Below are positions 45,060-54,971 of a stretch of 64,000 nt of DNA, piece by piece (the first letter of the stretch is position 1; every line of letters starts with the position of its first letter). Below the pieces are notes generated by a model. That model was not told the origin of the DNA. It made no database searches and was given only the letters and a program-made list of their open reading frames with translations. A program made the position numbers and the translations under genes. Source of the DNA: Pomphorhynchus laevis (Eukaryota > Acanthocephala > Palaeacanthocephala > Echinorhynchida > Pomphorhynchidae). The DNA lies in contig WNNJ02002125.1 in assembly GCA_012934845.2 (NCBI GenBank), positions 1 to 64,000 on the forward strand. Reading direction: 5' to 3'.

Positions 45060-45850
45060 AGCTATATAAAGTTGAGGATTGGTTCACAATATGAAGTTAA
45101 AAATTGGTTTAATTAAATATGCATTCAATCCATATGAAATGTATCAATTCATTTAAAAGATTATTCATATATCAATACTTACGGCCTATAATAATTGTCA
45201 GAATGATAAAATAACTAAAGATGACGAGATACTAAGCTTATTAATACTTTTGGTTTATAGTATTTTCTGCCATAATGAAAGAATATTCGGAATACGACTT
45301 TATTACGGTTTAGAAAAACTCATCCTCCTTCCGGAAAACTCGTCTATTTATAGCTGCAAATGTTCACCAACATAGTTTTTTACGTTTTTTATTTCAACTT
45401 TATACACGAATTTGTCTTTGAACAACAAACGAAAGAAGGTAAAGTGATTAAATCAAAAATTGTTTAAACTACTTTCAAATCACGTCTTGTCTACTCTACA
45501 AATGTAAGGTTGACTTACTGAAGGTATTCTAAATAGCAATGTTGCTTTTAAAATCAAAGCAAGCTAACATTTGTATAACACATCGGGATCAAATGTAATG
45601 TGAATGTAACTTTTAAAAAATTTATTATATATTTATTTAATAAAAGACATTTTACTGTTACCTTAACACTTAGTCATGATATATATTATATGAACAATGA
45701 AAACAGTAAAACAATATTTTAGAAAGGTGAAAAGGATTGTGCAATTGTTCAAAAAATTCAGGTGTATATTCAAATACTTAAAATTTGAAGTTAAAACAAA
45801 TTCAGTCTACTGTTGTAAGATTGCGTTACTTTTGAAATGTATGTTGTTTT
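45060..45850 (+). repeat. Segmental duplication block alpha, copy 1
   Basis: About 790 bp matching 52810-53565, with shared words TACGGCCTATAATAATTG, CACGAATTT-GTCTTTGAAC and AGAAAGGTGAAAAGGATTGT. Diverged by many indels. A 50-bp start of a third copy is at 59725-59775. No coding capacity. Confidence 0.85.
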
Positions 45851-45880
45851 CTTAGCGATATGGCAAACATTCGCTTAAAT

Positions 45881-46085
45881 AACAAAATAGAAAATTACTG
45901 TCGTATTGACTGTTTGTAATTATAAATAAATATAAAACTTGGGAGTCAAATTCAATTTGAGTGTTAATTGAACACTATCTAAGTCGGTATAACTAACAAT
46001 GAAAATAATAATAATTAAATTTTGATGCACTACATCTTTGTGAGTCAAAGGCAATTTCACTGTTACCTTAACACTTTGTCATATC
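45881..46085 (+). repeat. 205-bp direct repeat, left copy
   Basis: Near-identical to 46638-46843 (AACAAAATAGAAAATTACTG ... ACACTTTGTCATATC). The two copies bracket a foldback element and a PLE 3' end. Confidence 0.9.
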
Positions 46086-46123
46086 TTATATCAAATAATG
46101 AAAATACTAAAAATGTGTTTGAA

Positions 46124-46336
46124 AGGAAACAGGAATATATATTTGATTACAAAAATCCAATATTTCGACGGCACTACGGCACGTCATCTTCAGGGTTGTA
46201 AGAATTTATAATAACCAAGAATTTTTAATGTGAAAAAAGTCTTGGTTATTATAAATTTTTACAATCATGAAGATAACGTGCCGTAGTGCCGTCGAAATAT
46301 TGGATATTTGTAATTAAAGAAATATTCTTGTTTCCT
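46124..46336. mobile_element. Long foldback element (arms ~97 bp)
   Basis: Left arm 46124-46220 and right arm 46240-46336 are inverted copies: AGGAAACAGGAATAT, then CCAATATTTCGACGGCACTA and ATTTATAATAACCAAGA. The loop is about 20 nt. The minus strand of the left arm contains CTGAAGA and CGAAA words in hammerhead-like order. No open frame. It looks like two inverted copies of one short element end, or a MITE. Confidence 0.8.
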
Positions 46337-46381
46337 CGCCTTCTTGTAATAATTCGGATTGGAAACGAATATTCTCTAAAA

Positions 46382-46638
46382 TAAAAAATTGAAATTTAAA
46401 ATAAACGTCATTTTTATGAATTGACTAATAAATAACAGACGTTGTATCAGAATAAGAATTAGAGGTCATCAGGAGGAACTGCTTTGAAATCAGGTTTCGG
46501 ACACTGTTTCTCGACCCAACAAAGCAGCGAGGCCAAATACGTGCTAAGGACGTATTTCCTCTGATTAAATTTGATTATCTAGAATTATATTCTGATACAA
46601 AGTATATTATTTATTATTAATCCATAAAAATTTTCATA
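46382..46638 (-). mobile_element. PLE copy 8, 3' UTR only, second subfamily
   Basis: A ~255-bp minus-strand PLE tail holding only the last coding codons and 3' UTR. It differs from copies 1, 2, 5, 6, 7, 11 and 12 by CTGCTTTG/CAAAGCAG in place of CTGCTATG/CATAGCAG and by its loop. Copy 10 shares these changes. Confidence 0.8.
46479..46557 (-). other. PLE 3' UTR hairpin plus pseudoknot, copy 8 (compensatory changes)
   Basis: Minus strand: AAATACGT/ACGTATTT hairpin (46535-46557) and CTGCTTTG (46520-46527) with CAAAGCAG (46479-46486), both perfect. Relative to copy 6 both helices carry paired substitutions that keep pairing. The first pseudoknot helix is partly lost. Confidence 0.7.
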
Positions 46639-46843
46639 ACAAAATAGAAAATTACTGTCGTATTGACTGTTTGTAATTAAAAATGAATATAAAACTTGGG
46701 AGTCAAATTCAATTTAAGTGTTAATTGAACACTATCTAAGTCGGTATAACTAACAATGAAAATAATAATAATAAAATTTTGATGCACTACATCTTTGTGA
46801 GTCAAAGACAATTTCACTGTTACCTAAACACTTTGTCATATCG
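46638..46843 (+). repeat. 205-bp direct repeat, right copy
   Basis: Partner of 45881-46085. Its right end is extended by the perfect hairpin at 46831-46871. Confidence 0.9.
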
Positions 46844-46871
46844 GCTTCTTTCTGAAGCCGATATGACAAAG
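46831..46871. repeat. Perfect 18-bp hairpin, 5-nt loop
   Basis: CTTTGTCATATCGGCTTC, loop TTTCT, exact reverse complement. The left copy of the surrounding direct repeat (46085) has CTTTGTCATATC without the fold, so the fold arose after that duplication. Confidence 0.95.
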
Positions 46872-47876
46872 TTGATTCGGTAAATAATGAGATATCCACG
46901 ACAAAATGATACCGCAAGATATCACGGTTTCAATTTGCAACAGGAAAAGTTATTGAAGGCTCGGAATATTACTTTTGAAAATAAAATGATCGAGATGTAT
47001 ATGCATTTAAAACGGCACTGCATGTCGTTAGGGCTCGGTATATTTTCACGCACACCTTTTTAAATATTTCAATCGAACACACAAAGGTTGAATTACGGAT
47101 GCGGAAGGATTGCAAAATAAATGTTCTTTTGGCTTACGGCCAATTGTATTCAATTTTATACTAAATTCTACTAAACACTTGTTATATATTGACACACACA
47201 GTCCCAAAAGAATTGTACATCGTAGAAAAGCAAAAGGTTGCAAAATTAAACAATTTTAAGTATTTAGAACAAATATGATGTATTCGAATAGAATTAGAAT
47301 CTGTTTTCTCTTTTTCTTGAGTAGATCGATATATTCGTAAATTAAATTTAATAAAAATCAAGTGATCAAGCAAATTAAAACTTGAGCAATGTAGTAAAAA
47401 ATAAGTTCAATATTGCAAAATTATAAAAGTTAATTACTATAAAAAAAATTTATATTATTCTTTGTCTCATATTATTCATATTAATACAAATTATATTTTT
47501 TATAAACTGAAAAACATTGTTTACATTGAGAAGGTGTTTACAAAAAAATTCAAAACGAACAAAATCAAGTTTAATAAGTGATTGTCCTTTGGTTAATAAC
47601 AAATATTTCTTGTGATTTCAAAATATTTGCATTTATTTTAAATCAGTATAAATAGCATATAAATGGCAATATAACTAATGCATTTTGAAAATATACATTG
47701 AGTTAGGATTATTTCAAATATAAGTAAACAATAAATGATATTTTCAATGATAATATCGCAATTGTTAGTTCTACTCCACTGGGGAGCAGTGGAGTAGAAT
47801 CAATTAGAGGATACCCCGGATGATTTACTTGAAGTTTTGCTGAAGGATTTACATTTAAATCATTTTCAATCGTTAG
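46872..47876. other. AT-rich DNA without recognisable genes
   Basis: No supported coding region. It contains the perfect hairpin at 47769-47799. In particular no ORF2 follows the ORF1 at 47877-48944. Confidence 0.5.
47769..47799. repeat. Perfect 13-bp GC-richer hairpin, 5-nt loop
   Basis: TTCTACTCCACTG, loop GGGAG, exact reverse complement. It lies 78 bp beyond the stop codon of the minus-strand ORF1. Confidence 0.9.
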
Positions 47877-48944
47877 TCATATATTGGTTGGGTTAGAAAG
47901 ATTGTTGTTGCCTGTAGACGAAACTTCGCCGAGTACTGGTAAGCTCACATTTATTGCGAGGGCTTCCCTACTTGATGAAACCACTATCTTATGTCCTCTA
48001 ATAAAATATCGCTTACTTGGGTCTGACTTTTTTCGTTCGGATAATTCTTTCCGTAGTCTCTTAAGTTCCTCTTGTTCAAGTTTCGACAAATCAGGGCACA
48101 AGTACACCGAATGAAAGAGAGATAAATTCTTAAGCTTAAACGAAGATTTTAAAGATGATTTTACATGACTGACGCTAGTTTTTACCTTAACCCACGGAGA
48201 AGAGTTAGTATGAAGTGCAGAGAGTCGATGAAAGTCTAGTTTTTGCCCGACCAAAGGACAACCGATTTCCTCAAAGAGATTTAATATAACTTGTTGCTCG
48301 CTTTCAGAAACGGGTAAATTACGAACTATCAGATGTGAGGCCCTAGCGCTTTCCCTATCAAGAGAGTTTGCTAATTTAGAATAAGATTTATCTACCTCTG
48401 GTGTGCCTTGAAAAGAACAAACATCATGAGATACCTGCTTATTGATGCAACGGTTGAGGGAGGAGTTGATAGACTCATTTACTATTCTATGTATACGCTC
48501 TTTGTTTGTCCAGCAACTATTTGAATCATTTGAGATTAACTGGCTTTTAAGTTTAGTTATTTCAATTCGGGTTTCGTTGATTGCTTTGGCTGAACAGAAT
48601 CCACAGAGGTAATCTTGGGCCAGTAAATCTCTAGAAAGCCTTCTTGGAAGGATTGCCGTTGAATACACGTTGCAATTATCCGTAGTACACTTAATTTCGA
48701 TGGAGATAGTCTCCACGGCGTTTACTGTCATTCCCAGTTCATCGTTGTTCGAATATTGTGTTGAGAATTTTGCTGTATGTTTGTCGTTATATTGATTGGA
48801 TGGAATCAATCGTTCTCGATTTGAGCATCGTTGTGCACAACAATTAATGCATTGCTTATTATTTCGAACGCACACACAGCCCTTACAAACAGCTGTTTCA
48901 CCATTACAAGGGCAGCATCGATTATTCGCATACTGTTCTGTCAT
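47877..48944 (-). CDS. Intact LINE ORF1-type protein (CXC + PHD-like finger + coiled coil + RRM-like), no ORF2
   Basis: 355 uninterrupted codons; start context ATCACCATGA is good for translation. Residues 10-42 form a CXC-type cluster (C10, C11, C13, C20, C23, C25, C32, C35, C36, C40). Residues 86-117 form a second finger (C86-x4-C91 ... C114-x2-C117), matching the YCGFCAAKQI finger of the L2-like ORF1 at 53836. A coiled-coil-like stretch follows (INETRIEITKLKSQL). Residues ~215-335 look like the RRM/C-terminal domain of LINE ORF1 (HLIVRNLPVSESE, SVYLCPDLSKLEQEELKRL, RYFIRGHKIVVSS). Such proteins coat element RNA. No ORF2 lies downstream, so it is either a 3'-truncated young LINE or a retained stand-alone gene. 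Confidence 0.75.
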   Translation of the reverse strand: MTEQYANNRCCPCNGETAVCKGCVCVRNNKQCINCCAQRCSNRERLIPSNQYNDKHTAKFSTQYSNNDELGMTVNAVETISIEIKCTTDNCNVYSTAILPRRLSRDLLAQDYLCGFCSAKAINETRIEITKLKSQLISNDSNSCWTNKERIHRIVNESINSSLNRCINKQVSHDVCSFQGTPEVDKSYSKLANSLDRESARASHLIVRNLPVSESEQQVILNLFEEIGCPLVGQKLDFHRLSALHTNSSPWVKVKTSVSHVKSSLKSSFKLKNLSLFHSVYLCPDLSKLEQEELKRLRKELSERKKSDPSKRYFIRGHKIVVSSSREALAINVSLPVLGEVSSTGNNNLSNPTNI

Positions 48945-49039
48945 GGTGATTTGATGATTGCACTGTATGTTATTCGTTCAAGATGTTTGCAATATGCGAA
49001 TGACGTTTGCTCCAATCTTGTATAGAATGTAAATAGTTA

Positions 49040-49360
49040 TTAGTTAGCAGTTAAGAATTTCAAACTGAAATAAATCCACATATATCTTCAATGTATCGAA
49101 GCATATATATTTATCTTTATATAATTTAGATTTATATTTTAAACAGTTATGAACAAATTCATATTCTACACAGCTTAAAAATAAGTCAGCTATAATTAGG
49201 CAAATATTAACTCCAATTGGAACACCTTTCATTTGTCTAAATTTCTATGTTCTTACTTTTGAATAATTTTAATATATTAAAATATTTAAGGATTCTATTA
49301 ATTCAATTTTTTTCCATATATTTATATTTACTTGATGGTTTAATTTTTGTTAGATCAATA
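49040..49360 (-). mobile_element. PLE copy 9a, RT fragment
   Basis: Minus strand covers the IDDI region (49080), CVEYEFVHNC, KGVPIGVNICLIIADLFLS (motif B) and the NKYKYMEKN-type linker. The 3' UTR is absent. Decayed. Confidence 0.7.
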
Positions 49361-49729
49361 TTAGTTCTATTTAGAATTGACGTTAATCTTCGAGTAAAGA
49401 TGACATCATCGCTGATTTGTTGTTGATATTGTGCTATCAGTATGTGAACAATAGGCACGAGTTCATTCTTTTAAAAGCACATTGAAAAATTAATTAATTT
49501 TTTAAGTTATCTTTGATGAAACTCTACCTTTGATGCTTTGTGCAGCGAAAAATATATGACGAAAATATCAGATGAATAAGCAAGAAAGGTGAGCTACAAA
49601 GTATATTGCGAATAATATAATGAAATTAAATGCTATTTTAACTAAATGCATAAGTATCAAAAAAGCAAACTATATGATTGTATCGTTATATTTATTATAA
49701 AGATACATATTCGTATTTTATAAATATTC

Positions 49730-50105
49730 AAAATAAGTCAGCTATAATTGGGATAATCTTATCTTCCGTTGGAACACCTTTCATTTGTATAAATATAGAT
49801 GCTCTTACATTTTAATAATTTTAATTTATCAAAATATTTAAAGATTCTATTAATTTAATTTTATACATATATTTATATTTATTTGATGGTTTAATTTTTG
49901 TTATATATGCGTTATAGTTATTATAACATATATATGTATATCTTTTTCCGAATATAAGATTTATTAATTTTACTAATGCATCTTTAATAACTGCTAAATC
50001 TAGATTTGTATAAAGCGTACTTAAATCGTACGTATTTATATTCTGAAAATTTATTCTTTTTGTGTGTTCTAAAAATTCTTTGGTAGAATTAATACTGAAA
50101 GCGCT
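49730..50105 (-). mobile_element. PLE copy 9b, RT fragment
   Basis: Minus strand covers motif A (FSTLYTNLDL codons near 50000) to motif B (49760), overlapping the motif B part of copy 9a, so these are two separate insertions in the same orientation. Frame changes present. Confidence 0.7.
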
Positions 50106-50309
50106 CTAAAATTGCATGTTATGTTTAATTCGTTCAGAATTACATTCAGGTAAAAATTAATCTTTATATGGCTAGTCATTTTCGAGAAACAATACACAAA
50201 TTGTTTTTAACTTGACAAACCGTGCCAATTATTTGCTTGCGGAATTGGCTACACACTCTATATCAGAATTCTTGGCCATTGCGGATTTAATTGCGTTTAA
50301 TTAACCACG

Positions 50310-50610
50310 TGATGGAATCATAGGGTAGCAGTAAAAGAAACTATGCGTCGTCTTTGTGCAAAGTGTGTTTTCTTAAAACTTAAATAGGAATTCTTCAGGG
50401 ATCTTCATCCTCATCAAGTCGGTGTGGCTACTCTTAAGTGCGTTGAGCGTATTGTCCAGTATGATAATCTCGTACACTAACAGCAGTAGTCTAATTCCGA
50501 TTGGGAGTGTTTAAAAATCGATTTAAGAAACGTTTTCAACTGTTTAAGTAGAGATTCTCTAATTCTGTCGATCGACAGTCTATTCTCTCAATATTAGGCT
50601 TGGGTCAGAT
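50310..50610 (+). pseudogene. Family A RT fragment (fingers to motif A)
   Basis: Reads VAVKETMRRLCAKCVFLKL, then LHPHQVGVATLKCVERIV and KIDLRNVFNCLSRDSL (motif A, D in KIDLRNVFN), the order expected between RT fingers and palm of family A. Interrupted by stops. Confidence 0.6.
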
Positions 50611-50695
50611 GGTGTTATAAACGGCCCTCCTAATTACGTGTAGCCAGGATATTTTGAGATCCATGCGCGGCGTATAACAAAAGATCCACTTGGAC

Positions 50696-50758
50696 CCTTA
50701 GGATTCAAAGTATCATAAGTATCCTAAAGATACTTTGAATCCTAAGGATTCAAAGTAT
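50696..50758. repeat. Three-arm inverted repeat of CCTTAGGATTCAAAGTATC
   Basis: Arm 50696-50714, its exact reverse complement at 50729-50747 (19 bp, 14-nt spacer), and a third arm GGATTCAAAGTAT at 50746-50758 that folds on the second with a 3-nt loop. Confidence 0.95.
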
Positions 50759-51007
50759 AAAATCAAAATATTATAAAAACAAAATAGAAAAGATTATTAA
50801 AACAAAAGAATCGTTTACAATATCTTTACAAAATATTTAAAATTACGTCAGGTTTATTATTCGGCGTAATAATATTGGAGTTTTTATGAATTTAATAAGC
50901 CTCAAGAATTTTTCTATTTAAACAATTGGTTTCTTTTCTTTCTTTCCCAGAACGATTACCAAAAATGATAAACAAATTGTTTCTGGCCCAAAACGAGAAA
51001 AAAAATA

Positions 51008-52299
51008 CCAGGTCTTTCAAATTCGAGTTTCTTTTTAAAAAAATGTATTGTTCTGACAACTATCACTGTTTCAAAAAACTTTTTTTTTCAGATATAAAGT
51101 AGAAGTTTCACGATTTACTGAAATGGATTGTATTTCGCTTGAGAACCGTATAAACATAATAAAAATCCACTACGAAAATGGTGGAGCAGTAAACAACATT
51201 TCACAAAATTGTCCACATTTTTGGTCGATATAATCGTCCTAGGGAGCCAGGAATAAGGAAGTTGGTCGAAAAATTTAAGTCGACTGGATCGGTACAAGAC
51301 AGAAGTACACCAGAGCACAATCGTCCGATGCGTTTAGCTAAGAATATTGCTGCTGTTCGCGAAAGCATCGAGGAAGATAAAAAAAATCGATCGAAAGACG
51401 TTCACAGCAATTGGGCCTATCTGCAACCATTACATGGAGAATTTTGCGTCAGGACTTGGTTCTCAAGCCTTACAAAATTCAGCTGGTGCAAGAGTTGAAG
51501 CCGAACGACCATCAGCAACGTCGACAATTCTCTGATTTTGTTCAGCAACAACCTCATGATTTTGCTGAAAAAATCATCTTTACAGATTAAGCCCATTTTC
51601 ATTTAAATGGCTATGTGAACAAACAGAATTGCCGGATTTAGGCACTGGAAAATCCACAGCAGTATATAGAAAGGCCACTACACTCCTCTCGTGTAACTGT
51701 TTGGTGCGCATTTTGGTATGGTGGAGTCATTGGACCGTTTTTCTTCGACGACGCATATGGAAATGCGCTTAACGTCAACGGACTGCGATATAGGGAAATG
51801 CTCACAACTTTCTTTTACACTATTGTTGATAACATAAATATAAAGGATATGTGGTTTCAACAAGACGGTGCAACATGCCATACAGCGAATTAAACAATAA
51901 AGCTATTGGAATCGAAATTCAAGGGAAGAATACTATCCGAAATGCAGACGCAAATTGGCCCCCAAGATCTACGGATTTAACACGTTTGGATTATTTTCTG
52001 TGGGGTCATCTTAAAGACAGGCTTTATGCTAACAAACCAGAATCAATTGAAGCACTAATAGACAACATTCGGCGCGAAATTAAGGAGATAGAACTACAAA
52101 TATGCCGAAATGTAATTGTACATTTCGGCAAAAGGATTGACGTCTGTAAGCGTTCCCGCGGTGGGCATTTACACGATATCGTTTATCATTCTTAAATTGT
52201 AGAACGTGTACTATACATCGAAAAAAAATATATAATGTTTCTTTCACAATGTGTGTTTAATTCCAATTTTAAAAAGAAACTCGAACTTGAAAGACCCTG
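51008..52299 (+). mobile_element. Mariner-type DNA transposon with TIRs and TA duplication
   Basis: 1,292-bp element. 33-bp terminal inverted repeats (51008-51040 and 52267-52299; core GGTCTTTCAA then TTCGAGTTTCTTTTTAAAA) with three mismatches, flanked on both sides by TA (51006-51007, 52300-52301). Complete in outline, inactive because the transposase is broken. Confidence 0.9.
51123..52195 (+). pseudogene. Mariner-type transposase (broken)
   Basis: Starts MDCISLENRINIIKIHYENG (helix-turn-helix). After a frame change, GRYNRPREPGIRKLVEKF and STGSVQD. The catalytic domain carries the first Asp in IIFTD before AHFHLNGYV, the second in WFQQDGATCHTA and the third in RSTDLTRLDYFLWG, ending RRSRGGHL-type then DIVYHS. 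About 357 codons, usual for the family. Lesions include stops at the codon after the first catalytic Asp (51585) and at 51891, plus frame changes near 51225 and 51940. Closely similar transposases are widespread in ants. Confidence 0.85.
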
Positions 52300-52865
52300 T
52301 ACATACGGTTACCATTTATAAATAATTTTTGAAATATTAAAATCAAAAGATTTGCTTTAAACAATAAAACATTAACTACTTTAAATATTCTTTTGTATAA
52401 TAGTAAAATACCGAAACTACACAACATTTTGAAAAGAAAATCCAAACATGATAATGATGGAGTTGTTTATTAAATTTCATGTTTGGAAAGCGATAAAATA
52501 TGTGTCAAACAGGCAAACGATTGGATAATAGATTAAAGCAACACAAATACATACTCAAAAAGGTCCTAAGTAGCCAAAGAAAGATTGCCAGTGCTTTTAA
52601 TAGTATTAATTTATTGAATTTGCAAATGTTAATGATTCATTAGCAATTCTAAGATTTCAAAGATAAATTGTGATTTTTGAAATTTATACTCTATTTTCGT
52701 AAAATTTGAAAATATTCTTTCGCAAAAATGGATAAATAATATAAAGACTTTAAATCTTAAATCAATCAAATAAAATATTATTAAAAACATTTAAAAACAG
52801 CAATATAAATTTGAGAATTGGTTCACAATATAAAGTTAAAAATTGGTTTGATTAAATATACATTA
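51628..52865 (+). repeat. Segmental duplication block beta, copy 1
   Basis: From inside the mariner transposase through its right TIR and ~560 bp of flank; near-identical to 58551-59775. Shared flank proves duplication of a genomic segment, not two transposon insertions. Confidence 0.9.
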
Positions 52866-53565
52866 AATCCATATGAAATATTTCAAGTGATTTATAAGAT
52901 CATTCGTTTATCAATACTTACGGCCTATAATAATTGACAGGATAATAAAATAAAGACGACGAGAAACTGAGCTAATAATTTTGGCTTATAATATTTTCTA
53001 TCAGAATGATAAAATATTCAGACTACGACTTGATCACGGTTTAGAATTCATCCTCGCTCTGGAAAACTTTTTTTTAAATTCATCCTCGCTCTGGAAAACT
53101 CGTATATTTATAGATGTAAATTTTCACCAACAATTTTCTACGTTTTTTATTTACACGTTATACACGAATTTTGTCTTTGAACAACAAACGAAGGAAATAA
53201 AGTGATTCAATTTAAAATTGTTGAAATTCTTGTCTATTCTACAAATGTAAAGTTGACTGACTCTTAGTTGCTTTTTTAAATTAATACAAGCTTACATTTT
53301 AATAGCACAATAGGGATCAAATGTCATGTGAGTGTAACTTTTAAAAAAATGTGTTCTATCTTTGCGAGTTAAGACATTTTACTGTTACCTTAACACTTAG
53401 TCATTATATATATTATATGAACAATGAAAACAGTGAAACAATATTTAGAAAGGTGAAAAGGATTGTGCAATTGTTCAAACATTCAGGTGTATATTCAAAT
53501 ACTTGACTATTTAAAGCTAAAACAAATTCAGTCTACTGTTGTAAAATTGCGTTACTATTGAGATG
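52810..53565 (+). repeat. Segmental duplication block alpha, copy 2
   Basis: Partner of 45060-45850. Similarity ends about where the 5' end of L2-like copy 4 begins. It includes a local duplicate ATTCATCCTCGCTCTGGAAA (53047 and 53079). Confidence 0.8.
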
Positions 53566-53589
53566 GATGCTTAACTTTCTTGGCTGCTT

Positions 53590-53835
53590 AATATACTACT
53601 TACAATCTAAAGTAAATACAATTGTAAAACAATCAAACTACAATCTTCGACCACAACCAACGACAACCTTCGACGATAACTAACGACAACCATCGACAAC
53701 CATCCGCTTGACAATTATCGACAACCATCGACAACCATCGACGACATCCGCTCGCTACTTACAACTAACGCGAACTACTTACAATTAACTACTTACAATT
53801 ATTTAAAAATCGTAAACTATTGCAACCTACAGTTA
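53590..53835 (+). promoter_or_regulatory. L2-like LINE copy 4, putative 5' UTR with CGACAACCAT repeats
   Basis: Upstream of ORF1: CGACAACCAT/CGACAACC-type 10-bp repeats (53645-53745), then CTACTTACAATTAA repeats (53755-53800). LINE 5' UTRs carry internal promoters; that role is inferred from position. Confidence 0.45.
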
Positions 53836-54971
53836 ATGGGAGCCAAGAAGAAAAATCTACCAAAAGCCAAGCGAGCAATCTCTGTTGATACCGATAAAAC
53901 CGGCAAGCTCGAGAACATACAAGTGGAATGCTCCGCTAGCGGCTGTCAAATCTGGACATCAGTAACACATAATTGTGCTTTGGGTCAGGAAACTTGTGGC
54001 GGGCCACCGTTCTACTGCGGATTCTGTGCGGCGAAACAAATCAACTTGTTAATAAAACGATTAGAGCAATTGGAAATGGCATCGCAGCATGATCGAATTT
54101 CTCAAATTTCTGATAAATCTACTGAGACAGTGAAGGAGCCGCAAATTGTATCGCAGCAAGATGGATTTTGTCAAGTTTATGATAAATCTACCGAGACAGT
54201 GACGGAGCCGCAAATTGTTACAACTAATGTATTTTCACTCCCCGACACCCCACGTCCCGTCTTTCCCATCTCGTCTCTCAATACCTTGCATCCATCAATC
54301 AAAATCACCTCCACCAACCTCCACTATCCTTCCACTCATAACCTTTCCTCACATCGCTTGCCACCCTCTTTATTATCATTATCCTCTATGTCTCCCGTCG
54401 TCAAACCAAATCCCTCCAAATCATCAACTGCCAGCTCTTCTATCGTGATCTCACCTACTCACGTCAGTCGTTCTCCTTTACGGAAGCGCTTTGCTTCTCG
54501 CGATCGTTGCGTCATTGTCACTAATATCACGCCTTCTAACTCCTTATCTCCACAAGCACGTCTAGACTACGATGTTTCCGCCTTCTGATCCATCCTCTCG
54601 TCTATTGTCCCTGCGGATAAACCTTCCTTTTTCAAGGACATTTCTCCTCATTTTTCCGTCTAAACAAATCTTCTTAATCTATTCCTTCCCAGCCCCCTCT
54701 CCTAAAAATTGTTTTCAAGCATCGCTCTCACGCGTCTTCTGTCCTCTCTCAACGATTCAAACTCATGTCATCTTCAACCACTCGAATTTTCCCCGATCGC
54801 GCCCCTTCTGAAATCGCTCAAATCTCTTCAGCCCGCATCAAAAAACGCCGTCGCGAAGAAAACGGCGAAACCTCACTCTCAATCCGAAACATAGACGGAA
54901 ATTTTCAAGATGTCTACACCCGTCCAAAAATTCGATGGCGCTCCATCTCTCCTATGTGTCTTCTCCACTAG
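53836..54971 (+). pseudogene. L2-like LINE copy 4, ORF1 (broken)
   Basis: Most complete ORF1 of this family. MGAKKKNLPKAKRAIS basic start. PHD-like finger ECSASGCQIW ... CGGPPFYCGFCAAKQINLL. A coiled-coil-like segment LLIKRLEQLEMASQ. Two DKSTETV repeats, a Ser/Pro-rich linker and the RRM-like RDRCVIVTNITPSNSLSPQA. A stop follows SAF (54586-54588), and frame changes precede the tail SSTTRIFPDRAPSEIAQISS and IRWRSISPMCLLH. The tail overlaps ORF2 by 37 nt. Confidence 0.75.
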
